Positions 1-11,654 of a DNA stretch of 64,000 nucleotides are shown here, piece by piece. A program made the translations under genes and the position numbers. Source of the DNA: Marisa cornuarietis (taxonomy: Eukaryota > Mollusca > Gastropoda > Architaenioglossa > Ampullariidae); the NCBI GenBank assembly GCA_004794655.1, contig SMMW01000056.1:806001-870000 (forward strand), written 5' to 3'. The notes below the pieces were generated by a model that ran no database searches, had not been told where the DNA came from, and saw only the letters and a program-made list of their open reading frames with translations. The first letter of the stretch is position 1. Each line of letters begins with the position of its first letter.

Positions 1-978
1 GTGTATCACCTTTACCTTCAGATTGTTATCAAGATCACGCTAGACTAAATGTGATTTTGGAGACGAATTTCACTACATTTTTGTATGTGATTACTTCCAA
101 AAACGAAAAATAAATTATTTCCTCAATTTTATTTTATACATCCAAATGCAGTTAAATTTAATAGTCTTTTCTGCGCCCCCTAAAAAGCATGTACTGAAAA
201 AAAAACGAATTTATTAATATTATTTGTGATAGTTTTGCTAAATAATGTCGTTAGTTAACTCATGGTAATGTGGTAAATAAGTTATTACTGTCTTAGTGTG
301 TTTATTTGTGTTTATTTGTGTATGTACCATTATTGGCATCGTTGTTACACTTTCCTTCCTCAGATAACACAGCTTTGTTTTTACTTTTATTTATCTTTTA
401 TCTGTGTACATGTATTCAAGCTTTGTGCGGGTGAACTGGTGATTGTGTATAGTTAAAATTTCTTCATATCGCTCATGGGATGAATAAATCAAATAAAATG
501 TTTAAAAAAATGGTTGATACGGGTGTGTGTTGGGAAGAGCGTTGGAGGGGGTATAATCTCAATCCTCCTGAACATCTATCATGCATCTAGAGTTCTTCAA
601 CGGGGTCAGACAAAAGACACAAAATGGACGGACAGACATGCAGACAGACAAAAATAAAGTACTGGGTACGTTTCAGCAATTTCCTCCCCTAGTGATCGGC
701 GCGGTAGACATAATAAAAAACGTTGTCATCCACAGCCATTAGACGGGGTGTTCAGGATTCTTGCTGTCACCAGCTCTACCCGCCCTCTTGCCCTGGTGCA
801 GACGTACAGTAGGCAGGAAACGGGGTGTAGACATACGGGGAAAGGGCCAGTCTACGGGAATCTCCCACAGGAGTTGGGATGGCTAACAAGGGTTTCTATA
901 GCACAACAGCATCCGGTCCTGCACAGCAAGGGCGGGTCCATGACTTGATTGAGAGGATGTGCCACTGCTGATACAGCT
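1..978. other. AT-rich intergenic sequence
   Basis: No splice-bounded or conserved open frame is visible. The first 500 bases are AT-rich with short A and T runs. The short open frame near 748-948 has no recognisable domain and no plausible splice context. Confidence 0.6.

Positions 979-1033
<55 letters not shown>
979..1033. repeat. (TG)n microsatellite
   Basis: An uninterrupted TG dinucleotide array of about 26 units, flanked by unique sequence. Confidence 0.97.
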
Positions 1034-1037
<4 letters not shown>

Positions 1038-1306
1038 ATAAATATGGGTGCATAAGTGTACACGTGTCTGAGAGAAAAACAGAATTACTTTAAGTTGACG
1101 ATATAAAGTCTCTTTACATTCTGCGATGTATCATTGAGTTAAAGCTCTTGTCAGGTTCCAACTTTCCTGACAGGTCATAAAGCATAGCAGACTCGTAAAG
1201 AGAAACAGGAGCGTTACCTACCTTCCGTTCTGAGTGAATTTGTGAAGATAGATGGGCATGTGGACTTCTTATTTTCACCTTTAGACATTATTACGTACCA
1301 GAAACA

Positions 1307-1317
1307 TGTGTGTGCGC

Positions 1318-1364
<47 letters not shown>

Positions 1365-1384
1365 CGTACGTGCGTGCGTGTGCG
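1307..1384. repeat. (GT)n microsatellite with CG/GC interruptions
   Basis: A long GT array bounded on both sides by alternating GTGC/GCGT steps. It produces spurious Cys-Val and His-Thr open frames on the two strands. This alternating purine-pyrimidine tract is a potential Z-DNA former. Confidence 0.95.
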
Positions 1385-3559
1385 CCAGAAAAAACACACT
1401 AAGAGAGAAAGAGAGTACATTCAAGAGAAATGCTACCCCAGAGACTACAGAAAAACACAGCCGGCTCTACGCATGCGCACTGGAGTAGCGCTGACAGGTG
1501 TGAAAATTGTTATCTGACCTCCGCCTTCTGTCTAGACGGAAGCATGAAATATCTTTATATAGAAGAAATTCACTCTCTAATTATGCTTGATACATCTATT
1601 TATTTTATTTAGACGTAATAAGAAGTCTAAAGTTACCCTCTACAAACACTGAGATTGTTCTTTCATACGATTTAAATACATGTTCATGTCACAGTTATGG
1701 TTTTGCCAGTAAGCTGGTCTTAAGGCTGGAGTGTGTTTATGACAGTTTGTAACGATTTCACTAGTTCTACTGCTGAATTTAGTTCAGAGTAGGTTACTAG
1801 ATACGTATATAAATTTTATCCATTCCTCAACTTGTATTAACTTTGTGATGACATGTTGAAAACACCAGTTGCACATTGCAAAGAAAAGACGCAATAAGGA
1901 TAATTTAATGTAATATTATGTCGACTCCTTTAGTGTTAATATAATGCTGTTTAAATATCTTCTTCAATATTTGATTATTATTTATACTTTTAATAAATTC
2001 ATGGTGTTTATTTTCAGGGCCGCCGAGAGCCAGCACTGGCCCCGGGACATACGACTGATCTCCCGGCCCCTTGTAATTGTAATCGTAAATTATTTTCCCA
2101 GTATATAATAATATGTTTACAATTCGATTGTCAATATCTACATTTCATTCAGTAACGAAATAAAGACTGCAAACATTAGGACAAGTGAGCTATTATCTAC
2201 ATCACTACTTGACATAAAATTGTTTACACGTGAGTGGTTATAGTAAATGAGGAAAAAATGATGTTAAAGGATCCCCGAAATTGTATTCTACAGACTTGAA
2301 ACGCAACGTCTGCATGTGTAATGCTTGGGTGTTCTGTCCTCGGACCTTTCTTTAAAAGAAAAGGGGAAGAAGAACAAGAAGAAAAAAAACTCTACTGACC
2401 GGGCCCCCTTCACAGCCGCGGGCCCGGGTACGCCAGACCCCCCCTGTTCCCCCCTCTCGTCAGGCACGTTTATTTCTAATTGTTGGCTTATTATGCAAGA
2501 AACTGGTAATAAGCAACGGCCGTTGGTGTCAATAACACACTTATCATTCTCTCTCTTTTGTCACGGTAAGGGTCGGGAAAGAAAGAAGATACAGAGGGTT
2601 AAACAGATTTTTCATCACTCCCCCCCTCCCTCGTTCTTGATTTTGTGAAGCTTTTAGCGTTTCTACTTTCTCGAGGTCTTCCTGTGAATTTTGCCTGTAC
2701 AAAAGTACTGATGGAAATTTTTGCTAGAAAACATATTTAAATAAATAAAGTTGCTTACGCTCATATGTCATGTCCTCTGTGTTTGCCACTCGTCATCTAG
2801 CGAAGATTATACGCGCCTCGGTATTATACAAAAGGCTTTTCTAGTGGGCTTTATCGCTGGAAAAATGCTTTAAAAATAACGGAATTCATCCTAAACCTAC
2901 CCTAATTCTCTGTCTCTTTTGTCTTTGCCTTGCAGAGATGGTGGTTCATCCGATCTGTTTTACCGTCCTCGGTTATTAAGCAGGAATCACAATGGATCGC
3001 AGGTCTCACGAGTTTCTTCCTCACTCTTGACTCCTTGTGTCGACCTTTGCATGCAGGGCAGCCTGCAGTCGTACAGTTAGTGTCTGGCATCTCAAACATA
3101 ATTACGACTGCAGCTCTTCTATACCACGGACGTGTATAGGGTGGACTGCTGTCTGTCTGCCGAGACCAACGCTGAGCCTCTTGCGAAGTTCTCCCCTGTT
3201 AGTCTCGGCGAGACTTAACAATGAATGTGAATAAACCGGAAGCTATTTCGTAAACCAGCCTCGTTCTATGACTTCACTAAAAAATATCGTCTGCAAGCAG
3301 TCCAGTAATACAAGTCCGTGGCTATACGTACTGTCTGAAGGAAAAACCGAGAAAAGACGACGATGCACGCACGTCGCAAGTAGCCAGTTCCTGCGCGAGA
3401 GACGGTGTTTTCACGGAGCTATATCACTTATATTATGTAACTTCGTGGTGTTTCATCTGATTTAACACCCCCTTGGTTAGCCCTCCTCAGAGAAAAATGT
3501 TAATAAAGCATGTACGTGTAAATGTTCTGACAAAGAGGTTGCCATAAATATATAGATTG
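1385..3559. other. Intergenic sequence, no gene seen
   Basis: Mostly AT-rich, with two GC-rich islets near 2018-2080 and 2398-2460. These begin with GGGCC-type runs that resemble repeat ends, but no matching inverted partner was found. No open frame here shows a recognisable domain. Confidence 0.5.

Positions 3560-3560
<1 letters not shown>

Positions 3561-3632
<72 letters not shown>
3561..3632. repeat. (GT)n microsatellite
   Basis: About 35 uninterrupted GT units, the longest pure dinucleotide run in the first 10 kb. The His-Thr open frame on the opposite strand is a by-product. Confidence 0.97.
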
Positions 3633-3635
<3 letters not shown>

Positions 3636-4282
3636 ACATGCAGACAGATCGCTGTTGAGATGCTGAAAGAGACCGCTGTAAACATGCCAGTTACGAACGG
3701 CAGCTGGATCCAGCCACTGTATACAACCGACTGAGAGGGGACACTGTAAGCATACTGAACTGGCGACCACCCATTACAGTTTTAAACAAACGTGTAAAGA
3801 TAAGCAAAATTCTTTCGAAAAAAATTTGCTTTTTATTCCCTATAGGCTATGGCTCAGGACTGCTGGGTTTTTCTATCTAAATGCATGTTTATATATATAT
3901 ATATATTCCATGCATAATTAAGTAAAATACATAGACTAAATGTGTCCATAATTTAGTGGTTTATCTACCTGGCTCGTATAGGTATACACCACTTGACGAA
4001 CATGCACACATCTGCACCTATCTCTGACTAAATACGACAATAAACAACAACAACAACAAAACTCCCTGGCACACTGGGAAAGCTGGGGGTCAGGGTAAGG
4101 GAAGAGAGAGAGAGAGAGACCCACCCGCTTCCTCTGTTCAAGATAAACTCACTCCTTTTTCGTGTACTCGTCTGCAAAACTAATTTTCTGACGATGTCTT
4201 TCATTCACCCATTCGTTCACACGTGGCCTGTTGCAGCAGCTGTCTCGCATTCATTCATTCATGCGGCCGTCCGGGTGCATAC

Positions 4283-4541
4283 CTGCAGTAATCGTTAGCT
4301 GCACCTGTGCCTTGCACATCAGCCCAGCCTTGGAAGTAGGTGGGATCTCCCAGGTCGGTAAGGTCGTATCGACGAGGCGGAATATGATTTGTGCTGAGGG
4401 AGACGACTTGCACGTCGAAGGGCTCTTCGTCACCAAGTTCGCTCTCCAGTGGCGCCACTGACCTGGGGATGAGATCTTGAAGTCTGGCGCTGACGCCGGA
4501 GGCGATCAAAGATTTTTGGACGAGCTTCACCTCACCTGGTC
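4283..4541 (-). CDS. Candidate internal exon, unidentified protein
   Basis: On the minus strand a pyrimidine-rich tract ending CCGCAG at 4542 is followed by an open segment. It closes at a good donor (CAG|GTATGC) at 4283. The exon is 259 nt, entering in phase 1 and leaving in phase 2. Its peptide begins around GPGEVKLVQKSLIASG and ends with a distinctive stretch containing YFQGWADVQGTGAANDYCR. The Trp/Gly/Asp spacing before DYCR reads like a conserved extracellular or glycan-related motif that I have seen repeated in invertebrate proteins, but I cannot name the family. An open frame also runs back to a Met at 4584, but the segment before the acceptor is not a convincing signal peptide. No partner exon was located nearby, so the gene remains unassigned. 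Confidence 0.35.
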
Positions 4542-4708
4542 CTGCGGAGGTCAAGAAGGCAAGGGTCATAGACATGATGTGCATTTTTCAAAACTTCTTT
4601 CTAGCGACGTGATAAAAGTATACTTCATTAGCAGACTGATATTAAAGCTTTTGAATAGGCTGTGGCTTTCTAGGAGCTAGACTTTAGGCCAGTCCAAGTG
4701 CGTTTTCA

Positions 4709-4864
4709 TTAAACAAACAAACAAACAAACAAACAAACAAACAAACAAGCAAGCAAGCAAGCAAACAAACAAGCAAGCAAGCAAGCAAGCAAACAAACAA
4801 GCAAGCAAGCAAGCAAACAAACAAACAAACAAACAAACAAACAAACAAACAAACAAACAAACAA
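4709..4864. repeat. Compound tetranucleotide repeat (CAAA)n/(CAAG)n
   Basis: About 38 tetranucleotide units in which blocks of CAAA alternate with blocks of CAAG. There are at least three CAAG blocks embedded in CAAA. The minus-strand frames read as Cys-Leu-Phe-Val and Cys-Leu-Leu-Ala runs and are not genes. Confidence 0.95.
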
Positions 4865-5039
4865 ATCGTATTGTCAAGGGTGCTTGTCAAAAACTAAATG
4901 GTAACTGTTATCCAGCGAACAATTTTTAAGTTTTGGATTTCATGTTCCACTCGAGTTAGCTGCTGTAAAAAACAACAAATATATTTTCCAGTTTATGAAC
5001 GATCTCTTGCCAACTATTTTAGTGTCGAGAATCGTTTTA

Positions 5040-5470
5040 ACACATTCCCTGCTACAGAACCAGAAACATAGAGTCAACAGCAATTTTCCTCTCCATCTCC
5101 AATCTTTTCGTGACTAAATTTAAAGACACAGATAAAGGAAATCTGTCTGACGAGAAACTTACGAGTGTATACAGTATAACCCTCCCCGCCCCGAATTTCC
5201 AATTGACTATCTTTGATTTGATAAAATAAATGAGAACTGTGTGGTGAGGAACATAGAATCTATATAGCAGAACAACCCACCCCACATTTCCATGGTTACA
5301 TTTGACGACGGAGATAAATGCGATCTGTCTGGTGAGCAACCTACCCTCTATACGGTATCTCCATCCCCACTTTTCCGTGGCTAAATTTAAAGAAGCAGAT
5401 AACTGAGACCTTCCTGGTGAGAAACATGGAGTCTACACCTCCTATCTCACCGTGACTAAATGTAGTTTTT
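5040..5470. repeat. Degenerate ~90-bp tandem repeat
   Basis: A motif like GAGAAACATAGAGTCTA recurs in diverged form near 5064, 5153, 5247, 5334 and 5421. A second motif (GTGACTAAATTTAAAG) recurs near 5110, 5202, 5293, 5379 and 5451. Both give a period of about 72-94 bases. The units are diverged by point changes and small indels, so this is an old array. Confidence 0.7.
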
Positions 5471-5812
5471 CCTGCTTCTTGTCTTTGTGGAAAGTGCTGC
5501 GCAGACTCTGTGCGCAGATATTCACCAAACTTTCCAGAATATTTAAAGCGCACAGCTTTGTCAGATGTTTATTGATGAGCTTGTTGAGGACCTAGCTGAT
5601 AAATGGTAGTCATATATCGCAACACTTTCAAAATATTCCTCTAGCTTTTTTGCAGGTGAGGTAGCTGATACTATTCTGATATTGTCTCTGCCCTACAAAA
5701 CAAGTTTAATATTTTAAGAGATATTTCCGAGGAAATTAGGGCTAGTATTTAACTAAGATAAATCAAGACTTTTCTTTATACGGGAAAGTTTTATTGTAGC
5801 ACACGAAAGTTG

Positions 5813-5920
5813 GTGAGAGAAAGAGAGGGTGAATAGAGAAAGAGGGTGAAGAGAGATAGAAGGGAGGGGATGTAAGAGAGAAAAAGTACCGTGTGTCACC
5901 AGAGAGAGAGAGAGAGAGGA
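5813..5920. repeat. Purine-rich GA tract
   Basis: A strand-asymmetric GA/GGGA-rich stretch containing an (AG)n run near 5900-5917. It could form triplex or H-DNA. No coding content. Confidence 0.75.
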
Positions 5921-6397
5921 GGGTATAGAGGTCTGTTACTATCACTAGTTACTACTATTGTCGATGATTGGAGTCAGCTGGTGGCAGTGAACTACATCAG
6001 TCAGTGGTGTCAGTTATTAGTGCTTCAATAATCATAGTTAATTCTGCTGTCAAGTGCCACTAGGATGATGCTCTTTATCGCACTAAACATGAACTTTCAA
6101 ACAGTGTGTGTGTGTTGCGGGGAGGGGTACGAACTTGATTGCAACAAGCGTCAGGTTTGTTATCCCCATCCACCACCCTACTCCCCCCACAGGTAACTTC
6201 TACTGTACCAGTACGACTAATTACTGTAGACCTAAAAGATCAAAATTTCAACAACAGAAACCCCAACTTTGTTCAGAAACCATGGCTGGCTTGTCGGCTG
6301 GCTGGCTGGTGACAAAATCAGTTTACAGACAAGTCACCGAAATACCAAGAGTTATGGGCATGCAGAGTGCTAGTGCACACAAAGGTCAAGGGTGAAA

Positions 6398-6515
6398 GGC
6401 AGCCTGCAGTCCCAATAGTAGCCAACACGAGGTAAAAGGTCAAGGTTAACAACTAATTGCAAATACACTGCCTGATGATAACATGATGGGCAAAGATTTA
6501 TTCGCTCATTTTGGA
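6398..6515. repeat. Direct repeat copy 1 (~115 bp)
   Basis: Nearly the same sequence recurs at 7260-7371 in the same orientation. Both contain CCCAATAGTAG, AAAGGTCAAGGTTAACAAC and GATGATAACATGATGGGC. The two copies flank about 745 bases that include a MITE. Confidence 0.85.
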
Positions 6516-6592
6516 AGAGATTTGATCATTTTATTGACAAACCATTGGGTTACTGTCAAAGGGTAAGTCATTAATATTAAAAAAGTACATCA

Positions 6593-6850
6593 GGAGCCAG
6601 TTGCACAACATGTTTCTAAACCTTAAAACTGTTCTAAAGAAGCAAAATCTCTTCTCTGCCATTTTGATGCATTGTACAAGAACTTACAAAATATTGTACT
6701 GACAGGACGGAAAGTCACAACTTTATCTTACTTAAAGCAGTTTTTGTTTTAAAAATTCTAAAATTGTGGTGTGCACTTTAAACTGATTACCTAAAAAGAT
6801 TTAAGGGCTAAAAGTGTTTAAAATTAGAAATATAATGTGCAACTGGCCCC
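6593..6850. mobile_element. Non-autonomous DNA element (MITE) with GGCCAGTTGCACA ends
   Basis: The left end reads GGAGCCAGTTGCACAACA. The right end, read on the opposite strand, is GGGGCCAGTTGCACATTA, giving a terminal inverted repeat of about 15 bases. The interior (about 225 bp) is AT-rich and has no open frame. TIRs of the GGGCC-GTTGCACA type are common on small MITEs of invertebrates and fish; I recall them from ISL2EU-like elements, but the superfamily is uncertain. No clean target-site duplication is visible. Confidence 0.7.
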
Positions 6851-7259
6851 AGATCATTAACAATTTAAGATTTAGAAAATATGTAGCATCTCAATATATA
6901 AATACAGGGGTCTAAATACCATTGTCATGTACCCACAAACATCATTCTTGTATGACAATCAATATTATTTCTGTACATCTTGTTTAAAAACAGTATCACG
7001 CAATTTAAAAACTCTAAATAGAAAACGGAAAACCTGCCTAATGACGTCATCAGAGTTGTCTCCCATGACCCGTGACACAGTGTGGGTCTGTAGGGTGCGC
7101 ACCTTGCAGTGCTGGGACTTGTTTTCTGATTTGGGAATACGCTCTACAGAAATAAAGCACATAAGCTCCATCCTCTATTTCTACTCTACACAGGGGACAT
7201 GCCACGTCTCGTGTGGCCACATCACTTCTGTACTGTAGCTTGTGTGTGTGTGTGTGTGT

Positions 7260-7371
7260 GGCTTGCCGTCCCAATAGTAGCAACACGAGACCAAAGGTCA
7301 AGGTTAACAACTAATTGGAAATACTTCCTGATGATAACATGATGGGCAAAGATTTATTCGCTCATGTTGGG
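7260..7371. repeat. Direct repeat copy 2 (~115 bp)
   Basis: Second copy of the block at 6398-6515, with a handful of substitutions and small deletions. A short (GT)n run lies immediately before it (7234-7260). Confidence 0.85.
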
Positions 7372-7533
7372 AGCAAACAAAGAGATAGCCCGTGACGGGG
7401 GACGAAGATTTATTCATGCAACCTCCAAGCTTAGAGCACGTTAGCAGATAACCTCGGGGTGGATTTGGAAGATCTATTTCCTTTGCAACCGCAGTAATTC
7501 AGAAGCGTAAAACCCACATCACAGCACATGCCA

Positions 7534-7609
<76 letters not shown>
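7534..7609. repeat. (TCA)n trinucleotide repeat
   Basis: About 24 TCA units followed by a T run and a G run. On the minus strand it reads as poly-Asp and becomes the C-terminal tail of a spurious 370-codon frame that runs through the adjacent minisatellite. Confidence 0.95.
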
Positions 7610-7610
<1 letters not shown>

Positions 7611-7683
7611 TTTTTTGAGGAGGGGGGGGGGTTAATTTTGAGGAGGAACAGGTAAGATCTGATGGCTCGGTTTGTAAGTTGTG

Positions 7684-8620
7684 CGTGTGAGTATTGTGTT
7701 TACAGTTGTCTGTGTGAGTATTGTGTTTAGAGTTGTCTGTGTGAGTATTGTGTTTAGAGTTGTCTGTGTGAGTATTGTGTTTACAGTTGTCTGTGTGAGT
7801 ATTGTGTTTAGAGTTGTCTGTTTGAGTATTGTGTTTACAGTTGTCTGTGTGAGTATTGTGTTTAGAGTTGTCTGTGTGAGTATTGTGTTTAGAGTTGTCT
7901 GTGTGAGTATTGTGTTTAGAGTTGTCTGTTTGAGTATTGTGTTTAGAGTTGTCTGTGTGAGTATTGTGTTTAGAGTTGTCTGTGTGAGTATTGTGTTTAG
8001 AGTTGTCTGTGTGAGTATTGTGTTTAGAGTTGTCTGTGTGAGTATTGTGTTTACAGTTGTCTGTTTGAGTATTGTGTTTAGAGTTGTCTGTGTGAGTATT
8101 GTGTTTACAGTTGTCTGTTTGAGTATTGTGTTTAGAGTTGTCTGTGTGAGTATTGTGTTTAGAGTTGTCTGTGTGAGTATTGTGTTTAGAGTTGTCTGTG
8201 TGAGTATTGTGTTTAGAGTTGTCTGTGTGAGTATTGTGTTTACAGTTGTCTGTTTGAGTATTGTGTTTAGAGTTGTCTGTGTGAGTATTGTGTTTAGAGT
8301 TGTCTGTGTGAGTATTGTGTTTAGAGTTGTCTGTTTGAGTATTGTGTTTAGAGTTGTCTGTGTGAGTATTGTGTTTACAGTTGTCTGTTTGAGTATTGTG
8401 TTTAGAGTTGTCTGTGTGAGTAGTGTGTTTAGAGTTGTCTGTGTGAGTAGTGTGTTTAGAGTTGTCTGTCAGTATTGCGTTTAGAGTTGTCTGTGTCAGT
8501 ATTATGTTTAGTGTTGTCTGTGTGAATACGGTGTTTAGTGTTGTCTGTGTGAGTGTTGTGTTTAGAGTTTCTGTGAATACTATGTTTAGTGTTGTCTGTG
8601 TGAGTGTTGTGTTAAGAATT
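7684..8620. repeat. 27-bp minisatellite with ordered unit variants
   Basis: Twenty-nine near-identical 27-bp units (GAGTATTGTGTTTAGAG followed by TTGTCTGTGT) run to about 8468. About five degenerate units follow, to 8620. Two positions vary: G or C in TTAGAG/TTACAG, and G or T in CTGTGTGAG/CTGTTTGAG. Because the unit is a multiple of three and lacks stops, both strands stay open for hundreds of codons. The minus strand reads as a nine-residue HTDNSKHNT-type repeat and the plus strand as VSIVFRVVC. Neither has a credible gene context. Confidence 0.97.
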
Positions 8621-11150
8621 AAAAGTAACAAAACATGGTTAGGGTTGCAGTCTTCATGTAATCACCTGCCCTGGGAGGAATTCGTCAGGAAAAGGATAGT
8701 GGAAGGAAGTGGGAGAATCTAGGGAAAATCTCGCCTTGTTTACACGTGTCACACCCAAAGACAGTGTTTCCCAAGATACGATATGTACCCAGAAACGATT
8801 CTAATTGTGCTGGCGACAAGCAAGTGTTGAATCACTGCAGAAATGGGACCATGAAAATTGTGCTAGTTTTTTTTTCAAAATCTCATTTACTCTCTCTTAT
8901 TTTTGAAAAAAATAGCCTTATAATTGGTAAGGAAAATATTTCTCAGTAAACACATCGCCAAACACTGCAAAGTTCTGGTCATTTGTCGACCAGAAACAAC
9001 ATGCCAGTACCAGACACTACTTCCTTCCCTGGGACGTGGGCTTAGCACGTACATCACAAAGTGTCTTTTGTCAGGCCCTTGAGCTTTCAAAGGTATTTTG
9101 TAAAGACCATCTTCATCTCTCGCGGATGAATTTCTCTTCCCGTACCCACACGTGCTTGTTCGATTCCACAAATGGACCAGGGTTTTACTTTGCACATCTA
9201 ATCCCTGTTTCACCGATGTGGTGTGTAAGATAACAAACAAAGCTGGTGAGACCTACAGTCCAGTAGGCTGTATAGAGATATCCCGTTTTCTCACACTAAA
9301 GTCTTCTGAAATGTACAGACTTCTTGGTGCATAAAACGAAGAATCGAACGCTCATAGAACCTAAGCCAGATCACAGCTGGACCCTCGGTGTGACAGTTGG
9401 CAGCGAGTTCTCTTTGTGGACTAGCTTCCTTTGACTGGCTTATTGTTTCAGACGTGGAGCCTTTATTTTTAGTGGTTCCACACGGAAGCCTCAAGGAATG
9501 TAGTCTGGGGTTTGATTTATTTATTTTGTTTTGCATTCTTCAGAATCTCCCCTTCCTGCGAAGCTACACGTCTGCCTAACCGTACCGCGACCTCTACTCC
9601 TTCCAGAACCGTCCACGTCTGGCACTGGACTGACACATCCAGTACAAACTTCTACATGGGATAGGTGATACAAGGAAGGTGATATAAGTTGTATAACACA
9701 CGACGCAATGAACACTGGACTCTAGACAAATGACAAATTGTGAATTAAAAAAAAATACTACAGTCGTACACAGTCATTGCCCACCTGCAGTTTATCATCG
9801 TAACTGTGTGGTCAGGGCAGCAGTCACAGTGTTAAAAAGAGAAGTACCAAGCAGATCGCAGCTCTTGAACACTAGTGTGAACTATTTCTGAGAATTATTA
9901 TGCATGGACATGACATTTCACCTTAAATTATTGGTTTGATTTCGTTCACATTGGATGTCGGCTCCTCGCGATGTATGCAGTACCTGTATCTGAACAATGT
10001 CCATGCTTACTACGAAATAAATTGTCTTCGAAACATTTTTAGCAAACTGCGTTCAACCTCAGTTAGCTTCAACTACCAACTTTGTTTCTCGTGAATTTTC
10101 TAAACAGAACAAGTTAGATGCTGCTGCTAATTAGTTCTAATGTGTACGGGAAAATTCGCAGCAGACGATGAGCATCTCTAGTTTGTCAGCATCGATTTGC
10201 CTCTTAATTTCAGAGATCTTTATTCGAGAAAATGTCGATATGCAGATAATTCATCATCCTTGATCATTCGTGATTAGAACTGGTTTAGTTCGCTTTCTTA
10301 GTTTTGATGAGAATGAATAGCAGTTGTGCTGAATTAATTACTGAGAAGTACTGCTTCGTAGAAAGGTTCTTACCAAGCATTTCAAATGTTGCTGTCAATC
10401 AAGGCAATAGTTTTGTATTTTTTTTAGCAGAGCACTTTTTCTAGTCATATTTATCATTTGTGTCAGTTATCGCTTCAGTGTATAATTGGTGGACCAGCAA
10501 ATAAAATTAAATAAATTTTGAATGATTTTTGTGTGCAGTACGAATTGATAAGAAATGCGCCATTCTTGCCGGCAGAGTTGGTCCCAAAACAAAAAAACAA
10601 AAACAAAAACAAACAAATAAATAAATAAACAAACAAACAAAAACCCCGAAATGGACGAGAAATTAAATATTCACCACCTCATTCTAAGATTTACTCAAAA
10701 ACAACAATAACTTTTTAAAAAAAACCATACCAGTCCGTCTATAATAATAACAACATATCAACAAGGAAAGTGAAGAGCAGACGATGCACATTTGTTCGTG
10801 TCTTTCTGTCTTTCCGATGTTGTATGTGCATGATGTTTATTTTATTGTACAGCAGATATCTGTTTAAAATGTCTTGTTCTTCATGTCTTTATGTTATTCT
10901 ATTGGCTCTTTTTGATGGGCCCACTCACTTGTATAAGCAACGCTACCGGCTTTATATTTTTATTATTAAATACTTGTAACCCTGACTCATGTCCGCATTT
11001 GTTTCAATTGGTGAAGAGACTGCTCCGCCTCTCTGAACTAAGTATTCAGGACAGACTGTTTATGTCATCAGTGTGCAGAGAAGGTGTGTGATGTTGGTGT
11101 TGTAGCAAAGCTGACAACACCACTGTAATGGGTTAGGGGTAGGTCTTGTA
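8621..11150. other. Intergenic sequence, no gene seen
   Basis: Mixed-composition sequence. The minus-strand frame at 8887-9240 (117 codons) is the longest but has no recognised domain or splice signals. An A-rich stretch with CAAA/TAAA units lies at 10585-10650. Confidence 0.5.
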
Positions 11151-11153
11151 TTG

Positions 11154-11155
<2 letters not shown>

Positions 11156-11212
<57 letters not shown>
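11156..11212. repeat. (TG)n microsatellite
   Basis: About 28 uninterrupted TG units. Confidence 0.97.
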
Positions 11213-11216
<4 letters not shown>

Positions 11217-11654
11217 GTGTCTTGTGTTTGACGTCTTGTGTGCGTCATTTGTTTGTCGTCATTTCGGAAAAGGGAATGACGTAAAAGAGAAGAAAGAAGA
11301 TAGTTCCATGGACGGATGGGAAAAGAAAAAACATCGAAATCTTCGTCTCCCATAACCTCTTCATGCTCATCGTCATCTGCAGGGGCTCGTCAAGCGTTGT
11401 GTTATGTGTGTGTGTGATATGCGTCGTGCGTATGCAAGGTAAGTGTACGTGCGTCATATTACAATCACCATACATAAACCGAAAGAGCCGGACACGACAA
11501 TTTTCTGCACATATCTTTCGCGCATTCAATTACGAAAAAGTCCGTTGTTCAGACGCAAACCTCGAGACCGACCAGCGGTTACGAGAGAAGAGCAGGCTCT
11601 GTGCTTTAGTGTACTTGTCTGCCTGCATGTCCATCATCCAATAACAATAATAAT

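Noticed and set aside
1214..1517. His-Thr and Cys-Val repeat frames
   Set aside because: Translation of the (GT)n microsatellite. The same applies to frames at 3477-3770, 11060-11355, 22178-22475, 31816-32325, 32943-33280 and 61462-61763.
2018..2460. DNA transposon with GGGCC termini
   Set aside because: Two GC-rich islets look like ends but are not inverted copies of each other and no target duplication was found.
4677..4890. Cys-Leu-Phe-Val repeat peptides
   Set aside because: Translation of the CAAA/CAAG tetranucleotide array.
7684..8620. CRISPR-like array
   Set aside because: Units are contiguous 27-mers with no spacers, and the sequence is eukaryotic.
7519..8631. 370-codon minus-strand frame (repeat protein with poly-Asp tail)
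   Set aside because: Entirely made of the 27-bp minisatellite and a TCA trinucleotide run. The opposite strand is equally open, which is what a stop-free repeat with a multiple-of-three unit gives by chance.
8887..9240. 117-codon minus-strand gene
   Set aside because: Reads plausibly in places but has no recognised domain, no acceptor/donor pair and runs into an A/T-rich tail.
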